In this document: in pieces, positions 17,588 to 25,785 of the stretch | Layout: each line of letters begins with the position of its first letter | Position numbering within the stretch: the first letter of the stretch is position 1 | NCBI RefSeq assembly: GCF_900114165.1 | Contig: NZ_FOSB01000014.1 | Location: forward strand, 1 to 64,000 | DNA from: Halobacillus dabanensis | GTDB taxonomy: Bacteria; Bacillota; Bacilli; Bacillales; Halobacillaceae | Direction: 5' to 3' | Length of the DNA: 64,000 nt | Position numbers and translations under genes: made by a program | The notes under the pieces: generated by a model | The model's input: the letters and a program-made list of their open reading frames with translations, nothing else | Database searches by the model: none | Told to the model about the DNA's origin: nothing

Positions 17588-17747
17588 TGTGCAGGGAGTT
17601 AATACTGATGCGGTAGGGCACTTTCCATCTTAGTTAAGTCTCTTTCCTCTCCTGGAATGAGAAAAAAGGATGGTACAATGAACTGAAAGGTATCACTTCT
17701 GGAAGATTTGATCAGCGGGGGAAATGAGGAGAAAGGGAGGTCGGGGA

Positions 17748-18516
17748 ATGAATAGTGAGCTATTAAAAAAAGTACCATGAGGATCTTAGGGTCAACGCTG
17801 TAACGACAGGTTTCCGAAGGGAGGAGACTCCTTATGTCGTCCGCCATGTCTCAGAATACAATGATGGAGGTTTTATTCTCGCATCAAATTTGAATGAGGC
17901 AAATGCTCAAGCGGTCATACAGGAGGAGAAGGAGTATTTCAAACAGTTGAAGCAACCATTTGAATGGAAATTGTTCAGCTATGACTCACCAAGTAATCTA
18001 AAGTCCATTCTTCTCGATGAAGGATTTGAGGAAGAAGAGGAGGAAGCGTTGCTCGTTTTGGATGTCCGAAATGCTGCATCCTTATTATATATGGAGGAAC
18101 AGGAACAGTTAGTTGAAGTAGATGATGAACATGGCGTTTCCGATATTATCAGTCTCATGGATGATATTTGGGGAGAAGACCATTCTGCACTTGGAAAAAG
18201 GCTCTGGAGAGATAAACAGGCACATCCAGATCACCTTTATCTATATGGAATCTATGATGGAGAAGAATTGATCAGTGGTGCATGGATGTATCTCGAAGAA
18301 GGCACATCTTTTGCCTCCTTATGGGGTGGGGCCACAAGACCATCGTACCGCGGGAGAGGGCTTTATAAGGATCTAATAGCAGCCAGAGCAAAGAAAGCAG
18401 CAGAGAAAGGGTACATTTTTCTCACCGTCGATGCTCGGCCCATGAGCCGCCCGATCTTAGAAAAGAACGGTTTCCAATGTCTTGCTTACACCTATGCCAT
18501 GCAATCTCCTAAATAA
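17748..18516 (+). pseudogene. GNAT-family N-acetyltransferase, frameshifted near its start
   Basis: From the ATG at 17748 (GGGAGG seven bases upstream) the frame reads MNSELLKKVP and then stops. Removing one A from the seven-A tract at 17765-17771 restores a continuous protein beginning MNSELLKKYHEDLRV and running to 18516. The body carries the GNAT acetyl-CoA motif TRPSYRGRGLYKDLIAAR near its end. Only a truncated product from an internal TTG (17890) is possible without frameshifting. This could be a true mutation, transcriptional slippage at the A tract or a base-count error. The substrate is unknown. Confidence 0.75.
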
Positions 18517-18559
18517 TACCGTACCAGGTCATACAGAAATTGGAAAAAGGGGTGGGAGA

Positions 18560-19264
18560 ATGAAAGAAATGATGATGACGGCAGGAAGAGTCATTCAGCA
18601 ATACTATTCTTCTTGTGATGCTGCGCTATTAGCGGGAAGTGGTGTCAGAGAAGAAGCAACCACTACATCAGACTTGGACATAGTCATTTTCGACGAAAAA
18701 GTGTCCTCCTCCTATCGGGAATCATTTTTCGCGAGTGGTTGGCCGGTCGAAGTTTTTGTACATAATTGGACTTCTTATCTGGAGTTCTTCCGAAGAGACT
18801 GTCTGCGCGGAATACCATCAATGCCACGCATGGTGGTGGAAGGGAAGATAGTGAAAAATGACTCCAGGCTGCGGACAATAAAAGAGGAAGCGGAATATTT
18901 ACTGGATGAGGGGCCATTACCATGGTCAAAATCAACGATTGATGAGAAACGTTATTTTTTAACCGACGCTATCGAAGACTTGATTGGATGCACGGACAGA
19001 GGAGAAGAGATTTTCATTGCTGGAAAACTAGCAGAACAAGTGAGCGAGTTTTATTTGCGGGTAAACCGTCAGTGGATCGGCTCATCCAAATGGGCTGCTC
19101 GTGCTTTAAGGAACTATGACAGGGTATTGGCGGATCAGTTGATTGGAAGTTTCGATGAGTTATATAAACAGGGAGAGAAGGGAAATGTCATCAGGGTCAT
19201 TGATGAGGTGCTTGCTCCCTATGGCGGTCGTTTGTTTGAAGGTTTTTCCATAGGGAAATCGTGA
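18560..19264 (+). CDS. Nucleotidyltransferase-domain protein
   Basis: A 234-aa protein with the polymerase-beta/aminoglycoside-type nucleotidyltransferase signature: LLAGSGVREEATTTSDLDIV near residue 20 (GS...DLD). The following EVFVHNW could supply the third acidic residue. The rest is helical with no recognised domain. The ATG at 18560 has GGGGTGGGAG upstream; a longer reading frame runs back into the GNAT gene and was rejected. It lies 43 nt after the broken GNAT gene and 11 nt before a P-loop gene, suggesting one transcript. The target is unknown. Confidence 0.7.
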   Translation: MKEMMMTAGRVIQQYYSSCDAALLAGSGVREEATTTSDLDIVIFDEKVSSSYRESFFASGWPVEVFVHNWTSYLEFFRRDCLRGIPSMPRMVVEGKIVKNDSRLRTIKEEAEYLLDEGPLPWSKSTIDEKRYFLTDAIEDLIGCTDRGEEIFIAGKLAEQVSEFYLRVNRQWIGSSKWAARALRNYDRVLADQLIGSFDELYKQGEKGNVIRVIDEVLAPYGGRLFEGFSIGKS

Positions 19265-19275
19265 GGAGAGATGGG

Positions 19276-19794
19276 ATGAAGAGGGTTATGGTACTCGGCG
19301 TGTCATCGGGCGTAGGTAAATCGACGTTTGCCCATCAACTAGGAAGGAAACTGGGGATAGACGTCTATCATCTGGATCGCTTTTATTGGGAGCCTGGTTG
19401 GAATGAAGCGACCATTGAGGACTTCAGGTCACGGCAAGAGGAGGTTGTCGGAAATGACGCATGGATTATCGAGGGGAATTATAGTAATACTTATGATATA
19501 CGAGCGGCTGCAGCGGACACTATCATATATTTAGAACTTCCTCTCCTTGTTTGTCTCTTCCGGGTGATAAAGCGCAGGTGGGAATATCGAGGGGAAAAGA
19601 GCCGCCCTGATATGGGAAAAGGGTGCGAAGAGAAGTTGGATTGGGATTTTATCAAATTTATTCTCACAACATATAAGAAACGGAAAAAGAAAATGCAGGA
19701 ACGGTTCCGCAATTTTCAAAAGGTCGGGCAAGAAAAACGAGTCATTCAATTAAAATCGAAGCAAGATATTCAAAGATTTCTAGATGATTTGTAG
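19276..19794 (+). CDS. P-loop kinase-like protein (FlaR/adenylate-kinase-related)
   Basis: A 172-aa protein with a Walker A motif GVSSGVGKSTFA near residue 8 and the phrase YHLDRFYWEPGWNE, which together typify the 'DNA topology modulation protein FlaR'/adenylate-kinase-related family. Further features are WIIEGNYSNTYDIR and a charged C-terminal half with Arg/Lys clusters typical of a lid. Despite the family name, a nucleotide or small-molecule kinase role is more likely than any topology role. The ATG at 19276 is chosen over the GTG at 19261 because GAGGAGAG lies at proper distance. Confidence 0.78.
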   Translation: MKRVMVLGVSSGVGKSTFAHQLGRKLGIDVYHLDRFYWEPGWNEATIEDFRSRQEEVVGNDAWIIEGNYSNTYDIRAAAADTIIYLELPLLVCLFRVIKRRWEYRGEKSRPDMGKGCEEKLDWDFIKFILTTYKKRKKKMQERFRNFQKVGQEKRVIQLKSKQDIQRFLDDL

Positions 19795-19860
19795 GAGGTC
19801 TTAGTAGGATATTCCTTATCAATAATTTTGAAAACATGGTGGGGGGTTATACAAATTTTC

Positions 19861-19892
19861 AGACGTGCCGACCTAAAAACGGACGTCTTTTT
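19861..19892 (+). terminator. Terminator after the FlaR-like gene
   Basis: AGACGTGCCG pairs with CGGACGTCT with one bulged G, and a T run follows. Confidence 0.8.
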
Positions 19893-20017
19893 TCTTTAAA
19901 TCATCCACATATTGCAAGTAGTGCGTGGGGTATGAGGTAGACTAGAAAGGGAGACGATGGTATAGAATTGTCATAGAATCATCAGTTTTATTTTTAGAAA
20001 TTATCAAGATTATGAAT

Positions 20018-20049
20018 TATAATAAAGGTAATGTGAATGTTTTCACAAA
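20018..20049 (+). promoter_or_regulatory. cydDC promoter -10 and Rex-type operator
   Basis: TATAAT at 20018-20023 is followed at 20032-20047 by the dyad TGTGAATGTTTTCACA, which fits the Rex consensus (TTGTGAAAT-ATTTCACAA). An operator covering the transcription start suits repression at high NAD+/NADH relief by NADH, as known for cyd genes in B. subtilis. No good -35 hexamer was found. Confidence 0.65.
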
Positions 20050-20075
20050 AATGATGAATAAGGAGTTTTCCATAG

Positions 20076-21803
20076 ATGAAGCACCTCAGCAGACTAGCTT
20101 TCTCCCACCGAAAAATGATTATGCTGTTGATCTTCACGTCTGTGTTGATTGGTGCCACGATTATCGGTCAGTCTTATTTTTTCGTAGCAATTGTCGATCG
20201 GATTTTCCTTGATGAACAAAGCTTCCGTGAAATCTTACCACTGCTTGTGGGGTTGTTACTCGTGCTTGCCGGAAGGACGTTGTTCACATGGCTGAATGGA
20301 CGAACAGGCGTGAAGCTAGCATCAAAAGCTAAGCGTCATTATCGCCAATCCATCATTAAGAAATTTTCTCGCAACCCTGTACAAACTTCTTTGCAGGGAC
20401 AGTCAGGAAGGAAAGTAAGTGTGCTGATGGATGCGGTAGACGAAGTTGATGGTTATTTCAGCAGCTATGTACCACAAATGATACAAACAATGATCATTCC
20501 GGTGATGATTCTCATTGTCGTTTTTACTCAGCATATTTATTCGGGACTGATTATGATCATTACAGCACCTTTTATTCCATTGTTCATGGCGATCATTGGT
20601 GTGATGACAAAGAAGAAGTCGGAAGACCAAATGGAGAAGATGAACGCTTTCTCGGGAAAATTTTTAGATACCCTTCAAGGTCTGACGACATTAAAATTAT
20701 TCGGTCGTTCTAAACAACAACAGAAGGAAATCGAGACAAGCAGTCTGGGGTTCAGAGACGCAACAATGGAAGTGCTGAAGGTCGCTTTTGTATCTTCCTT
20801 GATGCTTGAGTTTATCTCGATGCTAAGTATCGGCATCATTGCACTTGAAATTGCCATAAGGCTTGTCGTATTTGAGAGTGTTTCCTTTTTTACTGCCTTC
20901 TTTATTCTGATTCTCGCGCCAGAGTTTTATTTGACGTTGAAAGATTTCGGCAGTGCCTTCCACACAGGACGTGGTTCCTCGGGTGCAGCCAATCAATTAT
21001 CGGGTGAATTGGAAAAAGAAGAGGAAGGATTCGGATGGGGAGAAGCGAAGCTGGGGAGGGAGAAGCCTCCTCTGATACAGCTTAAAGATATGAGCTTTCG
21101 TTATGAAAAAGGCTTTTCAATGGAAAACCTTCAAGCTACCATCCTACCACGTTCGCAAGTTGCGATTGTCGGAAAAAGTGGTGCTGGAAAGTCGACGCTT
21201 CTTCATCTGTTTGCCGGGCTGATGAAACCTGACTCCGGTGAGATTTTTATCAATGACCGGCCGCTATTTGATTATCAACAGCGGGAATGGTTTTCTCAAT
21301 TGAGTTATATTTCTCAGAATCCGTATATATTTTCCGGAACGATTGCGGACAACATTGCCATTGGCGATGAGAAGCCATATACAAGAAATGACATTAAGAA
21401 GGCTGCGGAAAAAGCGGGGATTGCAGCATTAATGGAGTCTTTGGAGCAAGGTTACGATACGCCAGTCGGAGAGGGTGGTCGTGGGTTGTCAGGGGGAGAG
21501 AAACAGCGCCTGGCAATCGCCCGGACTTTTTTGAAACGACCATCCGTTATTCTTTTTGATGAACCGACGACAGGGTTAGATTTGAAAACAGAACATATTT
21601 TGCAACGTTCCATTGAGGAGCTCTCCCGATTCGCCACGATCATCACAGTGGCTCACCGTTTGCATACAATCAAAAATGCTGATCAAATTTTATTTTTGGA
21701 CAATGGAGAATTAAAAGGGCAAGGAACGCATGAAGATTTATTAGAGACCGTAGAAGATTACCGGGCGATGGTATCGGCGCAACAAGGAGGGGACACCACA
21801 TGA
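20076..21803 (+). CDS. cydD: Thiol-reductant ABC exporter, CydD subunit
   Basis: Half of the heterodimeric ABC exporter that moves glutathione/cysteine-type thiols across the membrane and is needed to assemble cytochrome bd oxidase. About six transmembrane helices occupy residues 10-300, and the nucleotide-binding domain has Walker A GKSGAGKST, signature LSGGEKQR and Walker B ILFDEPTTGLD. The 575-aa length is typical. It overlaps cydC by 4 nt. The usual partner genes cydAB are not in the window, so the oxidase structural genes must lie elsewhere or be absent. Confidence 0.93.
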   Translation: MKHLSRLAFSHRKMIMLLIFTSVLIGATIIGQSYFFVAIVDRIFLDEQSFREILPLLVGLLLVLAGRTLFTWLNGRTGVKLASKAKRHYRQSIIKKFSRNPVQTSLQGQSGRKVSVLMDAVDEVDGYFSSYVPQMIQTMIIPVMILIVVFTQHIYSGLIMIITAPFIPLFMAIIGVMTKKKSEDQMEKMNAFSGKFLDTLQGLTTLKLFGRSKQQQKEIETSSLGFRDATMEVLKVAFVSSLMLEFISMLSIGIIALEIAIRLVVFESVSFFTAFFILILAPEFYLTLKDFGSAFHTGRGSSGAANQLSGELEKEEEGFGWGEAKLGREKPPLIQLKDMSFRYEKGFSMENLQATILPRSQVAIVGKSGAGKSTLLHLFAGLMKPDSGEIFINDRPLFDYQQREWFSQLSYISQNPYIFSGTIADNIAIGDEKPYTRNDIKKAAEKAGIAALMESLEQGYDTPVGEGGRGLSGGEKQRLAIARTFLKRPSVILFDEPTTGLDLKTEHILQRSIEELSRFATIITVAHRLHTIKNADQILFLDNGELKGQGTHEDLLETVEDYRAMVSAQQGGDTT

Positions 21804-23506
21804 AAGAATTGAATGAAGTCATACGGCTTGTCGTCTTAGAAAAAAGAGATATCGTTCTTTCGGTGGTTTTCGGTTTTCTGGCGGGGATGTCTGCCGTCGG
21901 CCTTTTTGCTTCAAGTGGGTATTTGATTTCGAAGGCCGCCTTGATGCCGCCTTTGTATGCCCTTACGGTTCTTATCGCGTTTTTGAAGCTGTTCGGTTTC
22001 GCTCGTGCGCTCGGTCGTTATGCTGAGCGATATTTTTCCCACCGTGCAACCTTTACTATTTTGAGCAATTTACGTCTGTCTTTTTATAAAAAGCTGGAAC
22101 CTCATGCACCAAGGGTTTTTCAAAAGTACCGGAGTGGTGACTTGCTTTCACGTATTGTAGGAGACGTCGAAAGCTTACAAAATTTCTTTTTACGTGTGTA
22201 CTATCCACCTGTAGTGCTTGTGATTATCTTCCTTGGAACCATCGTGTTCACATCCATTTTCTCCATAGGGGTTGCGACCGTCCTGCTAGTTGGGTTAGTT
22301 TTAACAGGTTTGCTTATTCCTGCCTGGTATACAGTGAAACAACGAAAGCTTGGCAATAAAGTAAGACATGCCCGTGGAAATCTCTCTACAGAGGCGACGG
22401 AGTTTTTATATGGTTTTCGCGATTTGAAAATTTACCAGCAGTTGGATGCGAAACAAGAAAATCTTCAACATGCAGCAGACGCTTATTTAGAGGAACAAGA
22501 AAAAGACAGTATGCAGATGCTTTCCAGTCATTCTTGGAATACCTTCGTCACTCTTTTGGTCTCCTGGGTCGTCACAGGTGTTGGAGCATTGCTCGTTGCT
22601 GAAGGAGATCTGAATGGGTTGTTCCTCGCTATGCTTGTCATGGTTTCACTGACAGTATTTGAAAATGCTGTTCCTATGGCTGTTCTACCAAGTCATCTGC
22701 AGGATAGTAAGCTAGCCTCAGAGCGACTTTTTTCCATCGTTGATGGGGAAGGCGAAGATAAAGGGACATTATTGCTTGAGCGAGGAAATGCTCCTGAAAT
22801 AGTATTGTCTCAAGTCCATTATCGATTCCCGGGTGAAACGAGAGATGTTCTAAAAGATGTGACGATTACGATCCCTTCCGGAAGTAAGACAGCAATTGTC
22901 GGTGCTAGTGGTTCTGGTAAATCAACGTTACTTCAACTGCTAATGAAATTCCAGACGCCGGTAATGGGGGAAGTAACGGTAAACGGCTATGATATCCAAC
23001 ATGTAACAGAGGAAAGCGTCTGGCAGCACAGCAATGTCGTACTTCAGGAAAACCACTATTTTTATGGCACCATCCGGGAAAATCTTCAACTAGCTAGTGA
23101 TGATTCTTCTGAAGAAGAAATGATAAGTGCCCTAGAAGAAGTAGGGCTTAGTTTTAAACTGGATCAACCTGTTCTTGAAAAGGGAGAAAACCTTTCAGGT
23201 GGGGAGAAACAGCGGCTTTCCATTGCGCGAGCATTTCTGAAGGGAGAACGCTTGTGGTTGCTTGATGAACCGGCATCTTCCGTCGATGCACTGAATGAAA
23301 AAGAGATATATAAGCATCTTTATGAACGAGCGAAAGACGATACGCTTGTCCTCATCAGCCATCGCCTGTCCGGACTGGAAAGAATGGACCAAATCGTTGT
23401 GATGGATGATGGTTCGGTTGTAGAGCAGGGTTCCTATGATGAACTAATGAAGAGGCAAGGTTACTTTTATGAAATGAAGCAAATCGAAAACAACATATTC
23501 AGTTGA
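21800..23506 (+). CDS. cydC: Thiol-reductant ABC exporter, CydC subunit
   Basis: Second half of the CydDC exporter: N-terminal six-helix membrane domain, then a nucleotide-binding domain with GASGSGKST, LSGGEKQRLS and LWLLDEPASSVD. The 568-aa length is normal. Its ATG overlaps the cydD stop (ATGA), so the subunits are made in step. Control is presumably through the Rex-type site upstream of cydD. The gene ends about 25 nt before a strong hairpin. Confidence 0.93.
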   Translation: MKELNEVIRLVVLEKRDIVLSVVFGFLAGMSAVGLFASSGYLISKAALMPPLYALTVLIAFLKLFGFARALGRYAERYFSHRATFTILSNLRLSFYKKLEPHAPRVFQKYRSGDLLSRIVGDVESLQNFFLRVYYPPVVLVIIFLGTIVFTSIFSIGVATVLLVGLVLTGLLIPAWYTVKQRKLGNKVRHARGNLSTEATEFLYGFRDLKIYQQLDAKQENLQHAADAYLEEQEKDSMQMLSSHSWNTFVTLLVSWVVTGVGALLVAEGDLNGLFLAMLVMVSLTVFENAVPMAVLPSHLQDSKLASERLFSIVDGEGEDKGTLLLERGNAPEIVLSQVHYRFPGETRDVLKDVTITIPSGSKTAIVGASGSGKSTLLQLLMKFQTPVMGEVTVNGYDIQHVTEESVWQHSNVVLQENHYFYGTIRENLQLASDDSSEEEMISALEEVGLSFKLDQPVLEKGENLSGGEKQRLSIARAFLKGERLWLLDEPASSVDALNEKEIYKHLYERAKDDTLVLISHRLSGLERMDQIVVMDDGSVVEQGSYDELMKRQGYFYEMKQIENNIFS

Positions 23507-23531
23507 TTGCGTGCATAAATGGTAATAAAAT

Positions 23532-23570
23532 CCACACCAGGTCACCCATATATTGGAAGTCCTGGTGTGG
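23532..23570. terminator. Terminator of cydDC (CCACACCAGG hairpin)
   Basis: CCACACCAGG pairs with CCTGGTGTGG around a 19-nt loop; T-rich sequence follows on both strands, so it can serve cydC and the convergent gene at 23623. The same core sequence recurs in the cadA terminator. Confidence 0.75.
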
Positions 23571-23622
23571 TTATTTGTTCCATGTAAATTGAGATAAGGG
23601 ACATGGAATGGGAGACTAGTGC

Positions 23623-23988
23623 TTAATAGTAGTAAGGATACGGGTACGGATAGGCGTATGGTGGGTAGTACGGATATGGTCGAGCAAAGTACGGGAACAA
23701 GGCCAGTGAAGCCAACCCTGCAAGCGGGAACACCTCTCTACGGAAGCGACGGGCACGACGACGTCCGTAACCATATTGGCGGTCCTCTGAGTTATTACCA
23801 TTTTCATCGACCATGACATCTTCACTTACTAAAATCGTCATATTGTTGTGGTCGACTTCTGTGATGATGCCATCGAAAGTGCGGCCGTCTTTCGTTTGGA
23901 CCATCACATGGTAATTTTTCATTTTGTTGCACTGGTTGTAGGAAGGATTCATATGACCTTGGTGGTGCATATTTCGTTCTTCTGTCAT
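23623..23988 (-). CDS. Uncharacterised protein with Sm-like core and Pro/Tyr-rich tail
   Basis: A 121-aa protein. Residues about 25-60 (YHVMVQTKDGRTFDGIITEV ... NNMTILVSEDV) look like a small beta-barrel of the LSm type. After an Arg-rich patch (GRRRARRFRREVFPL) and a hydrophobic stretch, the protein ends in a tract of almost only P and Y. The tail suggests association with the cell or spore surface, but there is no signal peptide and no named family. The ATG at 23988 is chosen for its GAGGAG site; 14 more codons upstream were rejected. Confidence 0.7.
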   Translation of the reverse strand: MTEERNMHHQGHMNPSYNQCNKMKNYHVMVQTKDGRTFDGIITEVDHNNMTILVSEDVMVDENGNNSEDRQYGYGRRRARRFRREVFPLAGLASLALFPYFARPYPYYPPYAYPYPYPYYY

Positions 23989-24080
23989 TTTAATCAACTC
24001 CTCAGAATTCATGATATTCACCCAGCCCAAATGTGTGACAGCTCCTCCATACGAAAATCCATCTTCGATTAAAGTTGAAC

Positions 24081-24262
24081 ACTCAGTTTCGAGACATCTA
24101 GTGAAGTGCGAATGGGGGATGGGAAGCTTCTCGCTTTCCGCGGGGAAGACGGCAAGCCTCCTCGAGCTAAAGCTCTGCGGGGTCTCGCCAGTCTATCCTT
24201 TCCCGCAGGAGTCTCGTAGCTTCCCATCCCCCATTACCTTAATGAGTATCTCGAAACTGCTG
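24081..24262. repeat. Intergenic repeat family, copy 3
   Basis: Termini ACTCAGTTTCGAGACAT and GTATCTCGAAACTG are inverted. The interior contains CGCTTTCCGCGGGGAAGACG, GGCAAGCCTCCTCG and the complementary GGTCTCGCC, and GATGGGAAGCTTC pairs with GTAGCTTCCCATC, giving a long imperfect hairpin. The interior is nearly identical to part of copy 6. Confidence 0.75.
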
Positions 24263-24339
24263 GACGAACAGGACAGGAAGCTATAATAAAAGGCTGTCCA
24301 GCAAGTGTTCTCATCTCTTTTCCCCATTCATCAATAGAT

Positions 24340-24515
24340 AGAATGGAGCGCGATTCCGACAGCTTAATCCGGCAAAGGGGCGGAAGGAAACGGTGAGACT
24401 CCTGTGGGATTAGCGTGACAGGTGAGCCCCCGCCCCACGGAAAGCGAGCTATTTCCTGTAGCCCCTAAATACACACAATATCTCGGAATCGAGTCTTCAA
24501 GAATACCGCCAGTTT
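24340..24515. repeat. Intergenic repeat family, copy 4
   Basis: Follows copy 3 after about 80 nt. It ends ATCTCGGAATCGAGTCTTC and contains GGTGAGACTCCTGTGGGATT and CGCCCCACGGAAAGCGAGC, phrases shared with copies 5 and 6. The left end is not clear. Copies 3 and 4 fill most of the 627-nt gap between the neighbouring genes. Confidence 0.65.
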
Positions 24516-24615
24516 ATTGAAGAACTTTTGGGGGATGAACTTAAGAGAGAAAACGTTATCATTATGGTGGGGATTCTAGTAAACTAGAAGTAATTCATAA
24601 GGTGAGGTGAGAGGG

Positions 24616-25566
24616 ATGGAGAAAAGAGCGCCGATGGATTTAGGAAATGACGTGTATTTGATTGATGGGTACGATTTAGGATTGGAAGGTCGAACAGGTA
24701 CATATGTATTGATGGGAGATAAGGTCACCCTGGTGGAAACGGGGCCGAGCCCTTCTGTTCCAAGAGTACTAGCCGGTTTGGAAGAATTGGAAATTCCGAA
24801 AGAAAAAATTGAATATATTATTTTGACACATATTCATCTGGATCATGCTGGAGGAGCAGGTTTGCTTTTACAAGATTGTCCGAATGCAGAAGTTATCGTT
24901 CATGAAAAAGGCAAACGGCACTTGGCGAATCCATCTCGCTTGATAAAAGGGGCGCGTGCTGTTTATGGGGATGCGTTCGATGGACTTTTTGACCCTATTT
25001 TACCTATTCCAGAAGAAAAGTTGCATACAAAGGCAGATGGCGATACACTCCTGATTTCTGAAAATCGAACATTGACGTTCTATGATACGCCAGGTCACGC
25101 TAAACATCATCTGGGTATCCATGATTCATGGAGCAACGGCTTATTCACAGGAGATACATCTGGTATCCGCTATCACCAAACAGAAGATGTCGGGCTTACG
25201 TTTTATTTGCCGACGACTTCACCGAATCAGTTTGACCCAGAAGCGATGCTCCATTGTCTCGATCGTTTTCAAAATATGAACCCTTCTTGTTTGTATTTTG
25301 GGCACTTTGGCAAGGCAGAAAAGCCTAATCAAACGTTTGACCAAGTAAGAAAGCGGATTCCGATTTTCGTCAGTGAGGCAAAAGATGCTCTAGAGGAAAG
25401 GGCAGGGTTGCAAGGAATCCAAGACCGTCTTCATGATAGGGTCTCTTCTTATTTGAAAGAAAAGGGTGTCCCGGATGATCATCATGTCTATGAAGTATTG
25501 AAGCTCGACTTTGAAGTGTGTGCCATGGGGTTAGCCGATTATTTACAAAAGCAAAGCAGGACATGA
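24616..25566 (+). CDS. MBL-fold metallo-hydrolase
   Basis: A 316-aa soluble hydrolase of the metallo-beta-lactamase fold. The metal-binding HxHxDH motif is THIHLDHAGG near residue 72; the later ligands are in DTPGHAKHHLG (His), FTGDTSGI (Asp) and YFGHFGKAE (His). The substrate cannot be predicted; glyoxalase II-like and lactonase-like relatives share this layout. The ATG at 24616 is preferred over the GTG at 24607 because GAGGTGAGAG lies at proper distance. It is transcribed alone and ends before a hairpin at 25671. Confidence 0.85.
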   Translation: MEKRAPMDLGNDVYLIDGYDLGLEGRTGTYVLMGDKVTLVETGPSPSVPRVLAGLEELEIPKEKIEYIILTHIHLDHAGGAGLLLQDCPNAEVIVHEKGKRHLANPSRLIKGARAVYGDAFDGLFDPILPIPEEKLHTKADGDTLLISENRTLTFYDTPGHAKHHLGIHDSWSNGLFTGDTSGIRYHQTEDVGLTFYLPTTSPNQFDPEAMLHCLDRFQNMNPSCLYFGHFGKAEKPNQTFDQVRKRIPIFVSEAKDALEERAGLQGIQDRLHDRVSSYLKEKGVPDDHHVYEVLKLDFEVCAMGLADYLQKQSRT

Positions 25567-25670
25567 TTGGTCTGCATATTTCCACTGTTTCAGATTTTTA
25601 CAAGATTCAATAAGCGAATTCTTGAAGTAGGTTGGGGCTAATCCAGGCATCTACCCCTTCGGATTCTTAC

Positions 25671-25716
25671 GTCAATCCTCGCTGTGGAAAAAATAGTGAG
25701 GATTGAGTTGGTTTTT
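25671..25716 (+). terminator. Terminator-like hairpin after the MBL gene
   Basis: TCAATCCTCGC pairs with GTGAGGATTGA and TTTTT follows after a few bases. It lies about 100 nt after the stop codon. Confidence 0.6.
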
Positions 25717-25785
25717 CACATATTAATGAAACAAAAGCACTGTGAGCTTCGTAAAGTATAGAGGAAAAAGGAGGAGGATACATAA

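Noticed and set aside
24011-24286. A 91-codon frame across repeat copy 3
   Set aside because: It is made wholly of repeat sequence and has no ribosome binding site.
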